This document shows, in pieces, positions 1 to 12,082 of a DNA stretch of 64,000 nucleotides. The position numbers and the translations under genes are program-made. The stretch is from Trachythela sp. YZ-2020. Taxonomy: Eukaryota > Cnidaria > Anthozoa > Malacalcyonacea > Clavulariidae. The stretch is taken from assembly GCA_016169945.1 (NCBI GenBank), contig JADLSH010000236.1, forward strand, positions 1,846,001-1,910,000, in the 5' to 3' direction. Every line of letters begins with the position of its first letter. Positions within the stretch are counted from its first letter, which is position 1. The notes beneath the pieces were generated by a model, which worked only from the letters and a program-made list of their open reading frames with translations, did not search any database and had not been told where the DNA came from.

Positions 1-340
1 TGTGGTAGCCTTTTCCGCAGGCATCTCTATTGGTATTGGGTTACTGTGTCAGGCTGAGAAATACCTGCTGTGGTATTATTAATTATTTTGTTGGTATTTT
101 TACGTTAATCGTGGAATCAAATACATGTAACTGTCTTATCATCTTTATTTAACACGAAAGGGATCACCCGTAATCGCCAATTATCATCTTGACAACGCAA
201 CTTTACAATGGTGTACGTAAATACCAACAACTTATCATGGGATTCTCATATATTTTTAGTCGTCAGCAAAGGTAACAAGATGCTTGGTCTTTTGAAGTCG
301 CACACTGTGCTATGCAACATTGCAACGGAACTATTGTGGC
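1..340. other. Left flank, no gene recognised
   Basis: I see no exon, RNA gene or repeat that I can name here. The sequence is ordinary AT-leaning DNA leading up to the inverted-repeat element that begins near 341. Confidence 0.5.
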
Positions 341-727
341 CAGTAGTTATTTACCCCCCATACAGGGTCGGAAGTAATTAGTATTCGTACGTCACACCCG
401 GAAGTAAGAATAATAATGAGGTGACGTACCCTCTGAGGTTGCGCAACCTGGAGGTGACGTACCCTTTGAACCGATTATTAGTATTCATACGTCACGCCTG
501 GAAGTAAGAATAATAATGAGGTGACGTACGCTCTGAGGTGTGAAAAAGTTTCGCATGACGCTGTACGGAATGTTTGTCGTCAATAGAGAGAAATAAATAA
601 CAGCAGAGAGTTTTGCGTTTGATCTTATTTAAATTACACACAACAATTTAAATGTTTCTTCTAATAACGTTTTATAGTTTTGGCTTTATTGTTCGTTAGC
701 CATGGTTTCCTTAACAAAGTCTCGGAC
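341..727 (+). repeat. Left terminal inverted repeat
   Basis: This is inverted relative to 2776-3058. It contains two tandem copies of the outermost ~65 bp, at about 373-439 and 477-541. Its inner end holds the last codons of the leftward ORF, which ends at 686. Confidence 0.8.
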
Positions 728-1036
728 AGTAGACTCGTCTTCGTGCAGATTCACCCACTTCATACGACCTGTAGATTGATGCCTTATTTTGACAGGCCAA
801 TAATGTTCGTCGTTGATGTAGACACCCGGATGGCTAGGATAAACACTATTGCGCGACGATTTATACATCTCTATGATAGCATATCCTTCGGGAATGACAC
901 GAACGGTATCGGCTTTGTCGGTGTAGTTTAGCCACTCGGGGATAGTTGCATCCGACCAGGTAATATACCGACGATGTTTAGGTTGTTTTCTTCCAGGCTT
1001 GGTTTCGATGCCAGAGACCGGTGTGGGTGTAGTCAC
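686..1036 (-). CDS. Short ORF of the inverted-repeat element, unknown function
   Basis: About 116 codons, reading leftward and ending inside the left terminal repeat. The predicted protein is basic near its start (a KPGRKQPKHRR stretch) and mixed afterwards. I do not recognise a family. It starts just downstream of the ATPase fragment's stop, so the two are either an overlapping gene pair or a single gene broken by frameshift or deletion. Its last ~13 codons are repeated in the right terminal repeat. The continuous frame suggests a fairly young insertion, but expression is unknown. Confidence 0.45.
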   Translation of the reverse strand: MTTPTPVSGIETKPGRKQPKHRRYITWSDATIPEWLNYTDKADTVRVIPEGYAIIEMYKSSRNSVYPSHPGVYINDEHYWPVKIRHQSTGRMKWVNLHEDESTVRDFVKETMANEQ

Positions 1037-1037
1037 T

Positions 1038-1481
1038 TTAGTTTGGGCGGTGAAGAGATAAACATGGCAGCCGCCAGACCTCTCTCAAACCGGACGCTTT
1101 TCTCAACTCGTCGTAACAATCTTGCCATTGATTATAACACCACCAGATACGAATGTGTTTCTTTTCCTCATACACGATACGATTGTTTTCCAAAATTTGT
1201 TGGACAAAATACGTTTTTCCACTTTGACTCGGACCCACGACTAATAGCGAAAATTTATGACGGAAGTTGAATTCCAGATAGGGCTTGGTAATCAAAGATG
1301 CTGTTACTTTCGGTACGGTTTTTGTTGGTTTTAGTATAAAACTTGTTTTCTTTCGAACACATCTTATTTCTTTTAGTATATGTGCCGGTTGTGTAGGTAG
1401 TAAACTTGAGTTGTGGTTATGCGGTGTTGAGAACCTCGCCCTTCCTAACCACTTTTTCCTTTCACCTCCGTATGTGATCAC
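1038..1481 (-). pseudogene. P-loop ATPase fragment of the inverted-repeat element
   Basis: The ~147-codon frame contains a clear Walker A motif (GPSQSGKT) about 80 residues in, preceded by a hydrophobic beta strand (FSLLVV), as in FtsK/HerA- or A32-like packaging ATPases of dsDNA viruses and related transposons. No Walker B or sensor motif follows, and the frame ends about 55 residues after the P-loop. The gene is therefore truncated or internally deleted, since such ATPases are normally well over 200 residues. The P-loop is seen directly; the packaging-ATPase assignment is inference. I treat it as non-functional. Confidence 0.55.
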
Positions 1482-1640
1482 TTATATATCGAAGACCAGA
1501 TCACTTATATATCGAAGACCTTATATATCAAAGGAGAGTCTCTTTTGTGCTTATAGGGCATGTTGACACTTTGAAAGTTCAACCATAAATGACCGAGAAT
1601 AAAGTGTTTCAAAACCTATTTATTTTTATTTTTTTTTGGG

Positions 1641-1944
1641 GGGGGCGACATGTGAGGTCGATGTGAGGTCGATGTGAGGTCGATGTGAGGTCGATGTGAG
1701 GTCGATGTGAGGTCGATGTAGGGTCGATGTGAGGTCGATGTAGGGTCGATGTGAGGTCGATGTGAGGTCGATGTAGGGTCGATGTGAGGTCGATGTGAGG
1801 TCGATGTGAGGTCGATGTAGGGTCGATGTGAGGTCGATGTGAGGTCGATGCGGGGTCGATGTGAGGTCGATGTAGGGTCGATGTGAGGTCGATGTGAGGT
1901 CGATGTGAGGTCGATGTATGGTCGATGTGAGGTCGATGTGGGGC
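1641..1944. repeat. 11-bp minisatellite
   Basis: About 28 head-to-tail copies of an 11-bp unit (GTCGATGTGAG, with GTAGG and similar variants). It sits in the central non-coding part of the inverted-repeat element, between the two opposed coding blocks. The His/Pro/Thr-rich frames across it are by-products of the repeat. Confidence 0.93.
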
Positions 1945-2155
1945 ACCTGTTCGAGTCCGGTTCGGTAGATGTAAACGTTTTATAAGATGTCATAATGATT
2001 ATTTAATTTTTCAATATAAGAAAATTATGACTAAGCTATAGTTAGTCATAATTTTTCGATATAAATCATTATGATTAAGCTATAGCTGTTGAGCAGACAT
2101 AAAGGTGTGGTGCTGCTAATGAACAAGGCATTTCCAGACAGTCAGTGGTAACGGA

Positions 2156-2752
2156 ATGAACTGCAAATTTTGCGGAAAACAATTTAGCCGCGGTTACAAT
2201 CTACGCAGACACGAAAAGGAATACTGTCCACTACGCGCACAAGAAAGAAACTTGTCTCAAACAGACTCGGATAGCCAGGAAAGGGATTTCCAAGACGATG
2301 TCTCGACAACTTCAACTCATGGGTCTGAAATTTCGATGACGACTGATAATGAGTCAGAAACTGAAGAAGCAGAAGAAATGGATCCTTGGATACCAATGAT
2401 AGAAGAAGCAAAGCAAATTAAAGAAGTAATACAGCTTTTGAGGAAATGAAAGAGAGCCTTATAAACAGCGGTCTTGACGAGCAATCTGCCATCGACAAAG
2501 CTTACACCAATATTCTGCCTGAACTCCAGAAGGAACTTGAAAATATTTATATGCAACGTCTCCTGGATGAAACAACTAAAGAAAGATCCCGTACATAGAA
2601 AAATAATGCAGACAAAGGATGCGCTTGTGGAAAACGATGACTTTGATCCAGGGGAAGCTTTAGACGCTGCTATTGATAAGAGGAAATTTCTTATAAAAAG
2701 ACTTTTAAAGGATTACGATTTTGATGAAGAGAATAATGAAGAAAGTGATTAA
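2156..2752 (+). pseudogene. Frameshifted C2H2-finger gene of the inverted-repeat element
   Basis: The gene opens with a single zinc finger within its first ~25 residues (CKFCGKQFSRGYNLRRHEK, then C: a C-x2-C-x12-H-x4-C pattern). An acidic Ser/Thr/Glu-rich linker and a predicted helical region follow. The frame breaks near 2449, continues in another frame from about 2447 to about 2570, then changes frame again and ends at 2752 with an acidic tail (DFDEENNEESD). Single-finger proteins with helical tails occur in several TIR elements and virus-like elements. The breaks indicate decay or assembly error. I have not rebuilt the protein. The stop lies about 25 bp from the right terminal repeat. Confidence 0.55.
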
Positions 2753-2775
2753 ACTTGGTCAAACGATTTAATACG

Positions 2776-3058
2776 GTCCGAGACTTTGTTAAAGAAATTA
2801 TGGCTAACGAACAATAAAGCCAAAACTATAAAACGTTATTAGGAGAAACATTTAAATTGTTGTGTGTAATTTAAATAAAATCAAACATAAAACTCTCTGC
2901 TGTTATTTATTTCTCTCTACTGACGACAAACATTCCGTACAGCGTCGTGCGAAACTTTTTCACACCTCAGAGCGTACGTCACCTCATTATTATTCTTACT
3001 TCCGGATGTGACGTATGAATACTAATTACTTCCGACCCTGTATGTGGGTAAAGAACTA
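2776..3058 (-). repeat. Right terminal inverted repeat
   Basis: This is the inverted match of the left end. It includes a second copy of the C-terminal codons of the leftward ORF (peptide ending MANEQ, stop at about 2815-2817) with no gene body attached, so the repeat boundary cuts into coding sequence. Confidence 0.8.
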
Positions 3059-3061
3059 CTA

Positions 3062-3372
3062 CAGTGGTCCCAGCTACTGCCAAGTTATAGCCTTACAGGT
3101 GGCATTACATTAGAAAGAGTTCAGAGGTGCGCAACCCGCTGGATACTAAAAACCAAAGTTGGAGAGATATCTTATGAAGATAGGCTGAAAACTCTGTATT
3201 GACAGTCGGCTGTATTGACTTGAACATTGAGCAGTTCGTATCTTTTGTTCAACATAATCGATCTCGCTCTCAAAATCCATCCCTTGTTTTGACACCTTCA
3301 TACTGTAGACGGTCCACTTTTCAAGCTTCCTTTTTCAACCGAATAGTTCAAGCCTTGGAACTATGTTTGTAA
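3062..3372 (+). pseudogene. Non-LTR retrotransposon reverse transcriptase remnant
   Basis: The frame 3062-3202 encodes a stretch around LERVQRCATRWIL and YEDRLKTL, typical of the region C-terminal to the reverse transcriptase domain in CR1/Jockey-type ORF2 proteins. After a stop, a second frame (3217-3372) continues with the family's tail region, ending around RRSTFQASFFNRIVQA. A stop, a frame change and a missing middle mark it as dead. It directly abuts the right end of the inverted-repeat element. Confidence 0.65.
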
Positions 3373-3813
3373 AATAGCCTCTCCAGAAAGGTTTGCCAGC
3401 CAAGTTATTTTCAAACGCTTCCTGCACACGACGTACACTGCCTTGGTCAAAAGTACTTCTAATATGGATATATGGCATGCACTTGGTCGCTCACAAGAGA
3501 TTGCTCCTGCCACCGTTCTTAAATTGCAGTATATATACTGTATATAGTGTTTAATTGTTTGTAATCTAGTGATATATTTTCTGTGCCTTGCATGGGTCTT
3601 GTTACAAGACATTAGCCCCATTGGACCTAAATCTTGTATCCTACATTTTATGTGTCCAATAAAGCCAGTGAACTGGCGGGGGACTGGAATGATAACTTGG
3701 CCGCCATCCTTTAAGCCACTCATGATGGCTGCCATGGACGTTTGCCATATCTATGTTTGGAGCCGAAAAAACACCACTTGGAAAATATGGATTTACTCAC
3801 GTTTTACAGTAGT
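3373..3813. other. Intergenic stretch, nothing recognised
   Basis: No exon, RNA gene or repeat that I can name. Open frames on both strands have no conserved motif. Confidence 0.4.
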
Positions 3814-4000
3814 TATAGACCACTTTCATAATTCAGATGAGTTTAAATATTCTTTTATGCGCATCTTAATAAGCCTCATTGACCTCGTTCAGGTTAATAA
3901 ATTATTTTCAATTTCAGTCACAGAAACGAGGCTGATAAGGCTTATTAAGATGCACATAAAAGAATATTTAAACTCATCTGAATTATGAAAGTGGTCTATA
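3814..4000. mobile_element. Foldback (hairpin) element
   Basis: The left arm at about 3814-3890 (from TATAGACCACTTTCATAATT) is the near-perfect reverse complement of the right arm ending at 4000, with a ~30-bp centre. The sequence could form a ~75-bp hairpin and looks like a non-autonomous MITE. It lies about 230 bp upstream of the SIDT start codon. Confidence 0.85.
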
Positions 4001-4229
4001 GCAATGACTAAAAGCTCAAAATAGACTTCAGTACCTGGGTTTTAGTACAAAACAAGTTTTGGGACCGTCGAAAAAGAAACGTCAGTGGTCCCCGCACGGA
4101 AGTGTATACTAACGGAATTCGGTACCCTACGATAAATATGGCTACTATAGGACGCAATATCGTATTGTCGTAATTGAAAATTTTGAAACTCTCGTTTTTC
4201 TTTTTGTATGTTTGTTTCAGTTAAATAAA

Positions 4230-7200
4230 ATGAAAATTATTTCATACAATTATTTTGTGTACTTATATCTACAGTTTGTGGTGTTTTGTTTTGTAATAAC
4301 TAACATTAATGGATGCTCATCATGTTTTGCGAACTACCAGAATGGGACATTGGGCAATGAAACACAGGGAACTGTTTCTGTTAGCCAAGAAGATATTTAT
4401 GATTTCCACTACACAGAAAATTTAAATAACGATCAGGTATATTTATGAAAATATTTGTTATATACAAGCTCACATGATCTAAGATGTCAGTGCTCACATC
4501 AGGAAGGAGAACACTGGGATTTTTCAATTTGCAATGAAAATACTATGGAAGAATCTGATCACTGACTGGATATAGCACTATTGACTATTGTTATGCTTGG
4601 TGTAAACTGTAATGAATAGGGAGCATTGACTCCCTCCCTACCACATTCTTAATCAATGAAAACCGATCATCGGAAATGTAATTGATCAATCTACACCGCC
4701 ACGTATTGATTTTATCAAAGATGCGATACAATTGGTTCTGCGCATGTGTACATTGGAGTCTGGTTCTGTGTTCCTGCAAAGTCTGATCACGCTACCTTGA
4801 TCATTTTTCACTCTGGAAGCAAGAAAATATATGTAGTTTTCACCACTTAGTTTATAAAGTTCATTATTTGGACGTACAAAAATGTACACAAGGCTGCGCT
4901 TTTAAGTATGTCGGGAATTCACAGATATATCTGAGTATCTGACTGACACTTTCAAAATTGAGTGCCCTATATTTCGAAAATGTAATAGTAAATATACAGA
5001 ATATAGAGTTACATGATAATATATATGAGGATCTAGATTGTTGCTTAAGGTTAAAAAGAAAATGAGCACCCACCTAGCAATTTATTTTGACTACTTTACC
5101 ACAAACAAATTTATTTATCCTTGCAAGTGTTCACAAGCCCTGATGTGTTGTAAAATATTTAGGCAGTGATTGTTCAAGTTAGTGCTAATGCAAGTCATGA
5201 CTTTCCTTTACTGGTCGTTATACAACAACAGAAAGGCGTTTCTTCCTGGACTGTTCCATTTTCAAGCCAAGAAAAGTAAGTATTTACTGCATCCAAAACT
5301 GTTTTAATTCATTCATTATTGCCCAAAGATGTTCCCTATGTGGCAAGTAAAATCATCTGAGTGGTGTAGGTCAGAGTAAGTAACAAAGAAGGATACATCT
5401 GAAGGTGCATTTCAGCCTATAAAGATTAACAGGAGGCACGCCTGTGAACCCATTAGTACCCAGCACTTTCTCCTTGAAATAAAAAATAATAAACTAAATA
5501 ATGAACTAAAGACATAAGCAGATAGTTTGGTTAACCCATTAATACCTAATGGCCAAAACATTCCCTTTGTCAAGTAAAATTATCTGGTAAAATAACAAAA
5601 TACAGGATACATGGCAGGCTTAATGGTTTAACAAGAGACATGAATATTTCAAAGACTGTAGACATCCCCTGAAATTGTTCCATGTTTGTTGCAGATCAAC
5701 GTACCAAACAACGTCCCATGTGTTATGTCCTGATGATCAATCCATTAAGACAAATCAAACGAGTCCATTTTTCTGGGTGTCACTTTCATCTTCCTCACCA
5801 GTTGCCGTTCATTATTCACTTTACCCCAAGCTTTTAGATGGTTTTATGTTAACGTAAGTCAATGCAGACCTTGTATTTTGAGGTGTCCACATTTGCTCTT
5901 ATGGCTATACCAGTGGCGTAGCCAGCAAAACAGAAGTGGGCGGATTTTTGACATCACCAGGAAATTGATGGGGAGGAGGGAGTCTGACTAGCAATTGTCA
6001 AAGGTCTGAGGCCTCTGCTGTAAAAAACAGTTCTTACAAATTACTCTCAGCACACACCCCCACCCCCCCCCCCCAAACATTTCTCATTGGATTTAAACAT
6101 ATCTTCAAGTTGAAGAGTTAAACATATCCTGAAGGATCATGCTTTTGCTCTGTGAAATTTATTGATCATTCATTAATCCTAACCAATCTAATGATAGTTT
6201 TGGGGACTGTAACTCTCTATCTCTCCTTAACAAAAGCAGGGGAGCAATTTACCACTCTCCTGATTCATAGAAAATGTTAAATGTATTAAGTTAAATGTAC
6301 TTTACTTTAGGCTTGATCAAGCTCAAACTGTTCAGGCTTCACCTTCTGAACCTACGGTATGTTAAAATTTTTGTTACATAATTTTAGCTTTTTAGAGTAC
6401 CCTCTGGCAGAGGTCCTGTGATTCCAGTGTAGAGCTCAGTGACTCAGTGTAGCATATAGTATATAGCACTCAGTGTTGCATAGTATATAGCACTCAGACC
6501 ACTGAGCTATAATGCACTTTTTATTGATCCAATTTCAGATAAATTCTTTTGAGTTTCCTAAAGATGTTGATACAGTGCTTGTGAAAGCAGAATCAAGCAT
6601 GTCAGCCTGCAGTATTCTGTCAGTTCAAGGTACCAAGGTAAAGAACCGTCATAAGTATTGATATATACATGTATTCATACATTATCTAATTTGTGGGGTT
6701 TAGTAAACTTTACATCAGCAGTCAACTTTAGAAATGTTAAGACTGCAAGAACCCCTTTTCTCTATTCTGTCTGTTTGCCATGCTGTCTTGTGGGAATTCC
6801 AGATGGTTGGAGACTGCTGCCTGTTCACAATGAATAAAAAACATACTGCTAATGACATTACAATCTTTACAGTATGATTGTTATAATAATGATACTGTAC
6901 CATCAGTGTTTATTATTTTAGTGTCCCGTATTCGACCTTGCAAGAAATGTTGAATTTACTGGCAATTTTCAGACGATGAGACACAAATCTGGAATAGTTG
7001 TGAAGGTGAAGAAATACAATACAGTATAATATATCATACACGAGTTTATTATTAATAGTGATTTGTAAACGCGAAAGTTGAGATAATTTATGTACGTTGT
7101 TTTCTTTCCTTTTATTAATGAGTTTGAGAACCTGTTCAGAATTATAGAATGGATATATTTTCTGCTTTACAGAAAGATGATTTTCCTTCGCGTAAATTTT

Positions 7201-10200
7201 ACATAGTAATAGTTGTACTGGTTGATAATGAAAGATGCAAGTCAGGGAAGAACAACGAAAATCCTTTCAGAAATGACGATATCTTTAGAGGTAATTTGAA
7301 CTTTGTATTTCTGTTATTTTCCCATATTAATTGTTTATATTTAATATAGAGGCCTTTAGTTTGTGTAATACAGTCGAACCTCTATTAAGCGGCCCTCCAT
7401 TAAGTGGCCACCCACTATTAAACGGCCGCATATCAAAGTCCCAAAATATCTCCCTATTAAACGACCACCTCCATTAAGCGGCCACGGCCACCCAGATAGC
7501 GGTCCCAATAGCCACCAGATAGCGGCCACCCAGATAGCGGCCACCCAGATAGCGGCCACCCAGATAGCGGCCACCCAGATAGCGGTCCCAATAGCCACCA
7601 GATAGCGGCCAACCAGATAGCGGCCACCCAGATAGCGGCCACCCAGATAGCGGCCACCCAGATAGCGGCCACCCAGATAGCGGCCACCCAGATAGCGGCC
7701 ACCCAGATAGCGGCCACCCAGATAGCGGCCACCCAGATAGCGGCCACCCAGATAGCGGCCACCCAGATAGCGGCCACCCAGATAGCGGCCACCCAGATAG
7801 CGGCCACCCAGATAGCGGCCACCCAGATAGCGGTCACCCAGATAGCGGCCACCCAGATAGCGGCCACCCAGATAGCGGTCACCCAGATAGCGGTCACCCA
7901 GATAGCGGCCACCCAGATAGCGGCCACCCAGATAGCCACCAGATAGTGGCCACCCAGATAGCGGCCACCCAGATAGCGGCCACCCAGATAGCGGCCACCC
8001 AGATAGCGGCCACCCAGATAGCGGTACCTCTATTAAACGGCCAGCCTGCATGATTTACTTGGTGCAACTCTTTGTCAAGAGACCCGCAGCTAAAGGTTGA
8101 GCTGATAATGCTTAATAATTTGCTTTATTTGCTTAATACTTAAAAATAATGTCTAACGCATGTCACTTGACACCTCACACAGCTTTACAGGTCATTAAAT
8201 TCAAAGCATTAATTGTTACTAGCAAAAGTGTCAGTATTTGCGTTGTATAGAAACGCTATATTAATTCGCGTCAAATCCCTCCTTTTTAAGCTTTGCCTTT
8301 AGCCAACTGATTGAAAATCCATCAGTGATCCATCTGTAATCGGTGATTTATGATTGAATAAATAGACATTTGACCACGCCTAAGGTCTACTTTTTGCACC
8401 GATCCCCGAGGGTGACCGCTTAATAGAGGTTCGACTGTATGAGAAGAAAGTGCACAGTAAATAAATAAAATAATGTAAAACACGAGTAGAAATGTAGTAT
8501 GCAATTTGAACCATTAGTTGAAGGTGTTTGTAGATGGAATATTTGAACGACAATTTATATACATTTTTTAGACCTAGCCAGGAGCAGTTGAGAAAAATGC
8601 AACTTTAGGACCGCAGGTTCGTTGCCTGCCAGAGGGCCTAAGTTGCATTTTTCGCAACTGCTCCTGGCTAGGTCTAAAAATGTATATAAATTGTCGTTCG
8701 AATATTCCATCTGCAAACACCTTCAACTATCAGTCCTATCGAACGAGATGCCGAGAAAAAATGTTGATTTGAACCATTGCATGTCTTAAGTTGTCAGCCA
8801 GTGCTAAACTTTACAAAGTTTTGATGCATAAATTATGTGTATTATTATCTACTGAGAACATAGACTCTGAATAAAAGTTCCATTTTGAATTTCAAGATTT
8901 GAAATAAACAAGAGGAGAAAAGATTTTCGAAGTAATGTTTTCGAACTTTTCGACTAAACCCATGGCCATGTGTAAGATGTTAAAAATCAGCGCATAATTT
9001 GTGGTCTTTCTACAGGTAGTAGTTATGAAGGTTATAGTTTGAGAAAGAATGAAGTAAAAAATAAAAGAATGAAATCTGTAACTCTGAAAGTCGTCAAGAT
9101 ACCATCAGGTTAGTTATTGTATCTTTGCTCTTCTGCAACTGTTGTACAAGGTTGTGAAGTTCTTTTAAGTCTCAGTATTTCTTTTTGTCAGCATAGTTAG
9201 AGAGTGAATTGGAGCGAGCTCTACCGTTGACCAAATGTTGTATATACAGTGACTTTTTGATCGGTAGATATTCGAATATTTCAAACGTAGGGGCCGGGTG
9301 CAGTGTATAAGCTGCCGTTGTTTATGTCTGAACTACTGTAGCTAAAAATGATAAAAACCAAACGTCATGAGTTAAGATATGGTTACTGTTAGTCATATCC
9401 CACAGTTACGTTTTCTCGGCTGTTGTACAATATGATTGTGAGGTAAAGATATGGTTACTGTTAGTCATATCACACAGTTATGTTTTCTCGGCTGTTGTAC
9501 AATATGATTGTGAGGCCTCTGTGTATCCCAAATTTCATTTTGTTGGCACAGTTATCTAGAGAGGGAGCTGGGAACAAACTCTACAATTTCCCAGATTAAC
9601 ATTTAGATTATCCTTAATCTGTTAGAAACATTTTAGTAGAATCTTGAGGTGTGTTTTCTTGTTAGAGTTAAGAATAGAAATTGATTGAAATTAGAATTTT
9701 ACTGTGAGTTCTAATTTGCTTCTATAATTTTTCTAAATAGAGGATGAATACGCCAAGGCTATTGTGATCCCGATTATTGTGTTCCTTGGATTCTACGTCA
9801 TTGCTGCATTATTTATTTTCTTTCAGTAAGTATAAATTAGGTACGAAGTAGAAAGTGTAAATTGTGCGTAAAGGCCGTTTTCCACTTCGCCCGTGCCGTA
9901 GCGTAACGTATCAAAACAAATTTTAAATTTCAAAATTTAGGGAATATTCGTTGGGGAATACTTCCGTAGTACGCCAAAAAGTTGACTTGCGACGAACTTT
10001 TTATTTTGATGCGCGAATACACCCGGAAGTATGTGAATTTTTTAACCTATTTTCAATGTACGCATGCTCACCGGTACGTTTCGCTACGATACGGTTGAAG
10101 TGGAAACGGGCTTTATGGTTTTGATGTCTTCCAACCTCCAATCAATCAACTTTATTTCACGAGGGTAACACCGAACAGTATTTCAACTGAACAAGTGGCC

Positions 10201-12009
10201 CTGGTTAAGTATTGCACCACACGTTTACAGTAATGTTTACAGTTTGCATCGTTTGTTTACTTGGCAGATACAAGTATGGTGTGACAAAACTATCTGTTCA
10301 ATCTCAGGATATCTTGGAGGACGAAGGTTAGTCACATCCAAGTTGGGTAAACGTTTCTAAACAGAACTATACGATCTGCCAGGATGTTGGTGGCACGTGA
10401 TTGGTGCATGTGAGTTTTACCTGTTTTACGACGCGTTTTACACATGCGACGTTTTCCCTGAATTGAGCTGGTCATCTCTAGAATACAACCGAAAAATTCA
10501 GAAAGCTATATTGATGCACAAAATTATTAACGGACGTGCACCATCATATTTAGTAGAGATGTTTGAGAAGCAGTTTGGTTCAACTAATTTTAATCTAAGG
10601 TCATCAGATCGAAATATTCAGATACCAAATGATCGAGCTGAATGTTATAAAAGACGTTTTGCAGTATCTAGATCTCTTCTGTGGAACGTTGCCTTACCAA
10701 TTGATCTCAAAGAGGAGAAAAGTTTATCAAAATTTAAGTCAAGAATAAAAATCATAACTTCTGCATTGACAACCTATAAAGTCTACTTTTTATTGGAAAT
10801 TTACTTATCTAAAAATAGAAACAAACCTGTGAATATTGTTTTGTTGAAATATACACGGCGTGTTTAAGTAAAAATTAGCTATCTATCTACCTGACCTGGG
10901 TTCGATTCCTGTAATTTCATCTCAGCTGCGCGTGAGAAGAATTTGACTCTTCCAAACACCACAGGTTTTGTCCGGGTATTCCCGTTTCTTCCTGTAGTAA
11001 CACTGGATAATACTGGATAATAATAATAAGTTAGCTTACATTCGATCGAGCGGTATTCTATAATGACAATCATCATCTTATATTTCTTCAATAGATCAAG
11101 GTCTCATGCAAGAGGGCAATCCTACGACTTCCAACTATGGAACTACAGAGGCAGGTACGTCCAAGTGTTTCTTTATCTTTTTTACGTGTAGCAATAACTA
11201 CAGTTCCCTAGTGGGGTATAAAATCACATTTGATTTAGATTCCCCATCGACGGTGAATACTCCAAGTCAGACTTCAGAACAACTACATGATATACAAGCA
11301 CTACAACAAAGTACTGATGAAGATTTGAATGATGATAATGATCATTTTGATGGTGATTTTGATTTTCTTAATGATATTGAAGAAGACAAAGAAATCTATC
11401 GGCTTAAGGTATTTCTCGTTTGTTTATTTCTTACCAGTTACTTTCCATCTATTCCGCAGGAGATCTGGAAGGGTAGCCTCCCAGGATGGTCGGGGCAGTT
11501 GTAAGGGGTTGGAAGGTTGATGAGTATATAATTATAGACATATTACTGACGTTTCTTTGCGATGCGGTGACTGGTGTACTACTTCCAGAATGCTTCGCGA
11601 GGATGTTAATAGAAAATGATAGCAAATGCTCACAAAGCATTCTGGTAGTAGTAGTCATGTACCACAAGAAAACGTCATTATGGATAAAGTCCATTAAACT
11701 GCAAGTTGCCCAGGAAGGCTCTTGCTTTGACAATTGCACCACCAATAAGCCCTAAACACCTTAAAAACTCTAGTCTGGATGCAATTATATAATCCTTTTA
11801 TTTATTTCTGGCACCTTGTTTAAAATTGACTAGCTGTCAGCCTGTCGCAGTCTTCCTCCAATTGAAGTAATCAATATGAATTTCAAATAGTCAGTTTAGG
11901 TTTATTAATAGTTTCTTCTTTTTTAGAAATATCTCTTTCTATCGGATTTATCTAAAAAGAAAAGAAAGAGACTACAAAAGAAATATAGTCTTTATCACTG
12001 GTTTGTTGC

Positions 12010-12082
<73 letters not shown>

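Larger units (their letters stand above)
341..3058. mobile_element. Decayed DNA element with ~0.3 kb terminal inverted repeats
   Basis: The left end (about 341-727) matches the reverse complement of the right end (about 2776-3058) almost throughout, starting from the shared outer motif TACAGGGTCGG. The left repeat is longer because its outer part is partly duplicated (about 373-439 and 477-541). Inside lie a leftward pair of ORFs (an ATPase fragment and a short ORF), an 11-bp minisatellite and a rightward C2H2-finger gene. Long inverted repeats, a P-loop ATPase of packaging-ATPase style and opposed coding blocks recall Polinton-like or small dsDNA-virus-like elements, but no polymerase, integrase or capsid gene is visible. 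It is therefore a deletion derivative. The family assignment is inference; the inverted repeats are seen directly. Confidence 0.75.

Noticed and set aside
1616..1993. Thr/Ser/His/Pro repeat protein
   Set aside because: It comes from the 11-bp minisatellite. Two frames give the same kind of peptide and there is no flanking gene structure.
7356..8051. Gly/Arg/Tyr/Leu repeat frame resembling a structural protein
   Set aside because: It is a translation of the 15-bp minisatellite inside a transposon in an SIDT intron. Overlapping frames are equally open.
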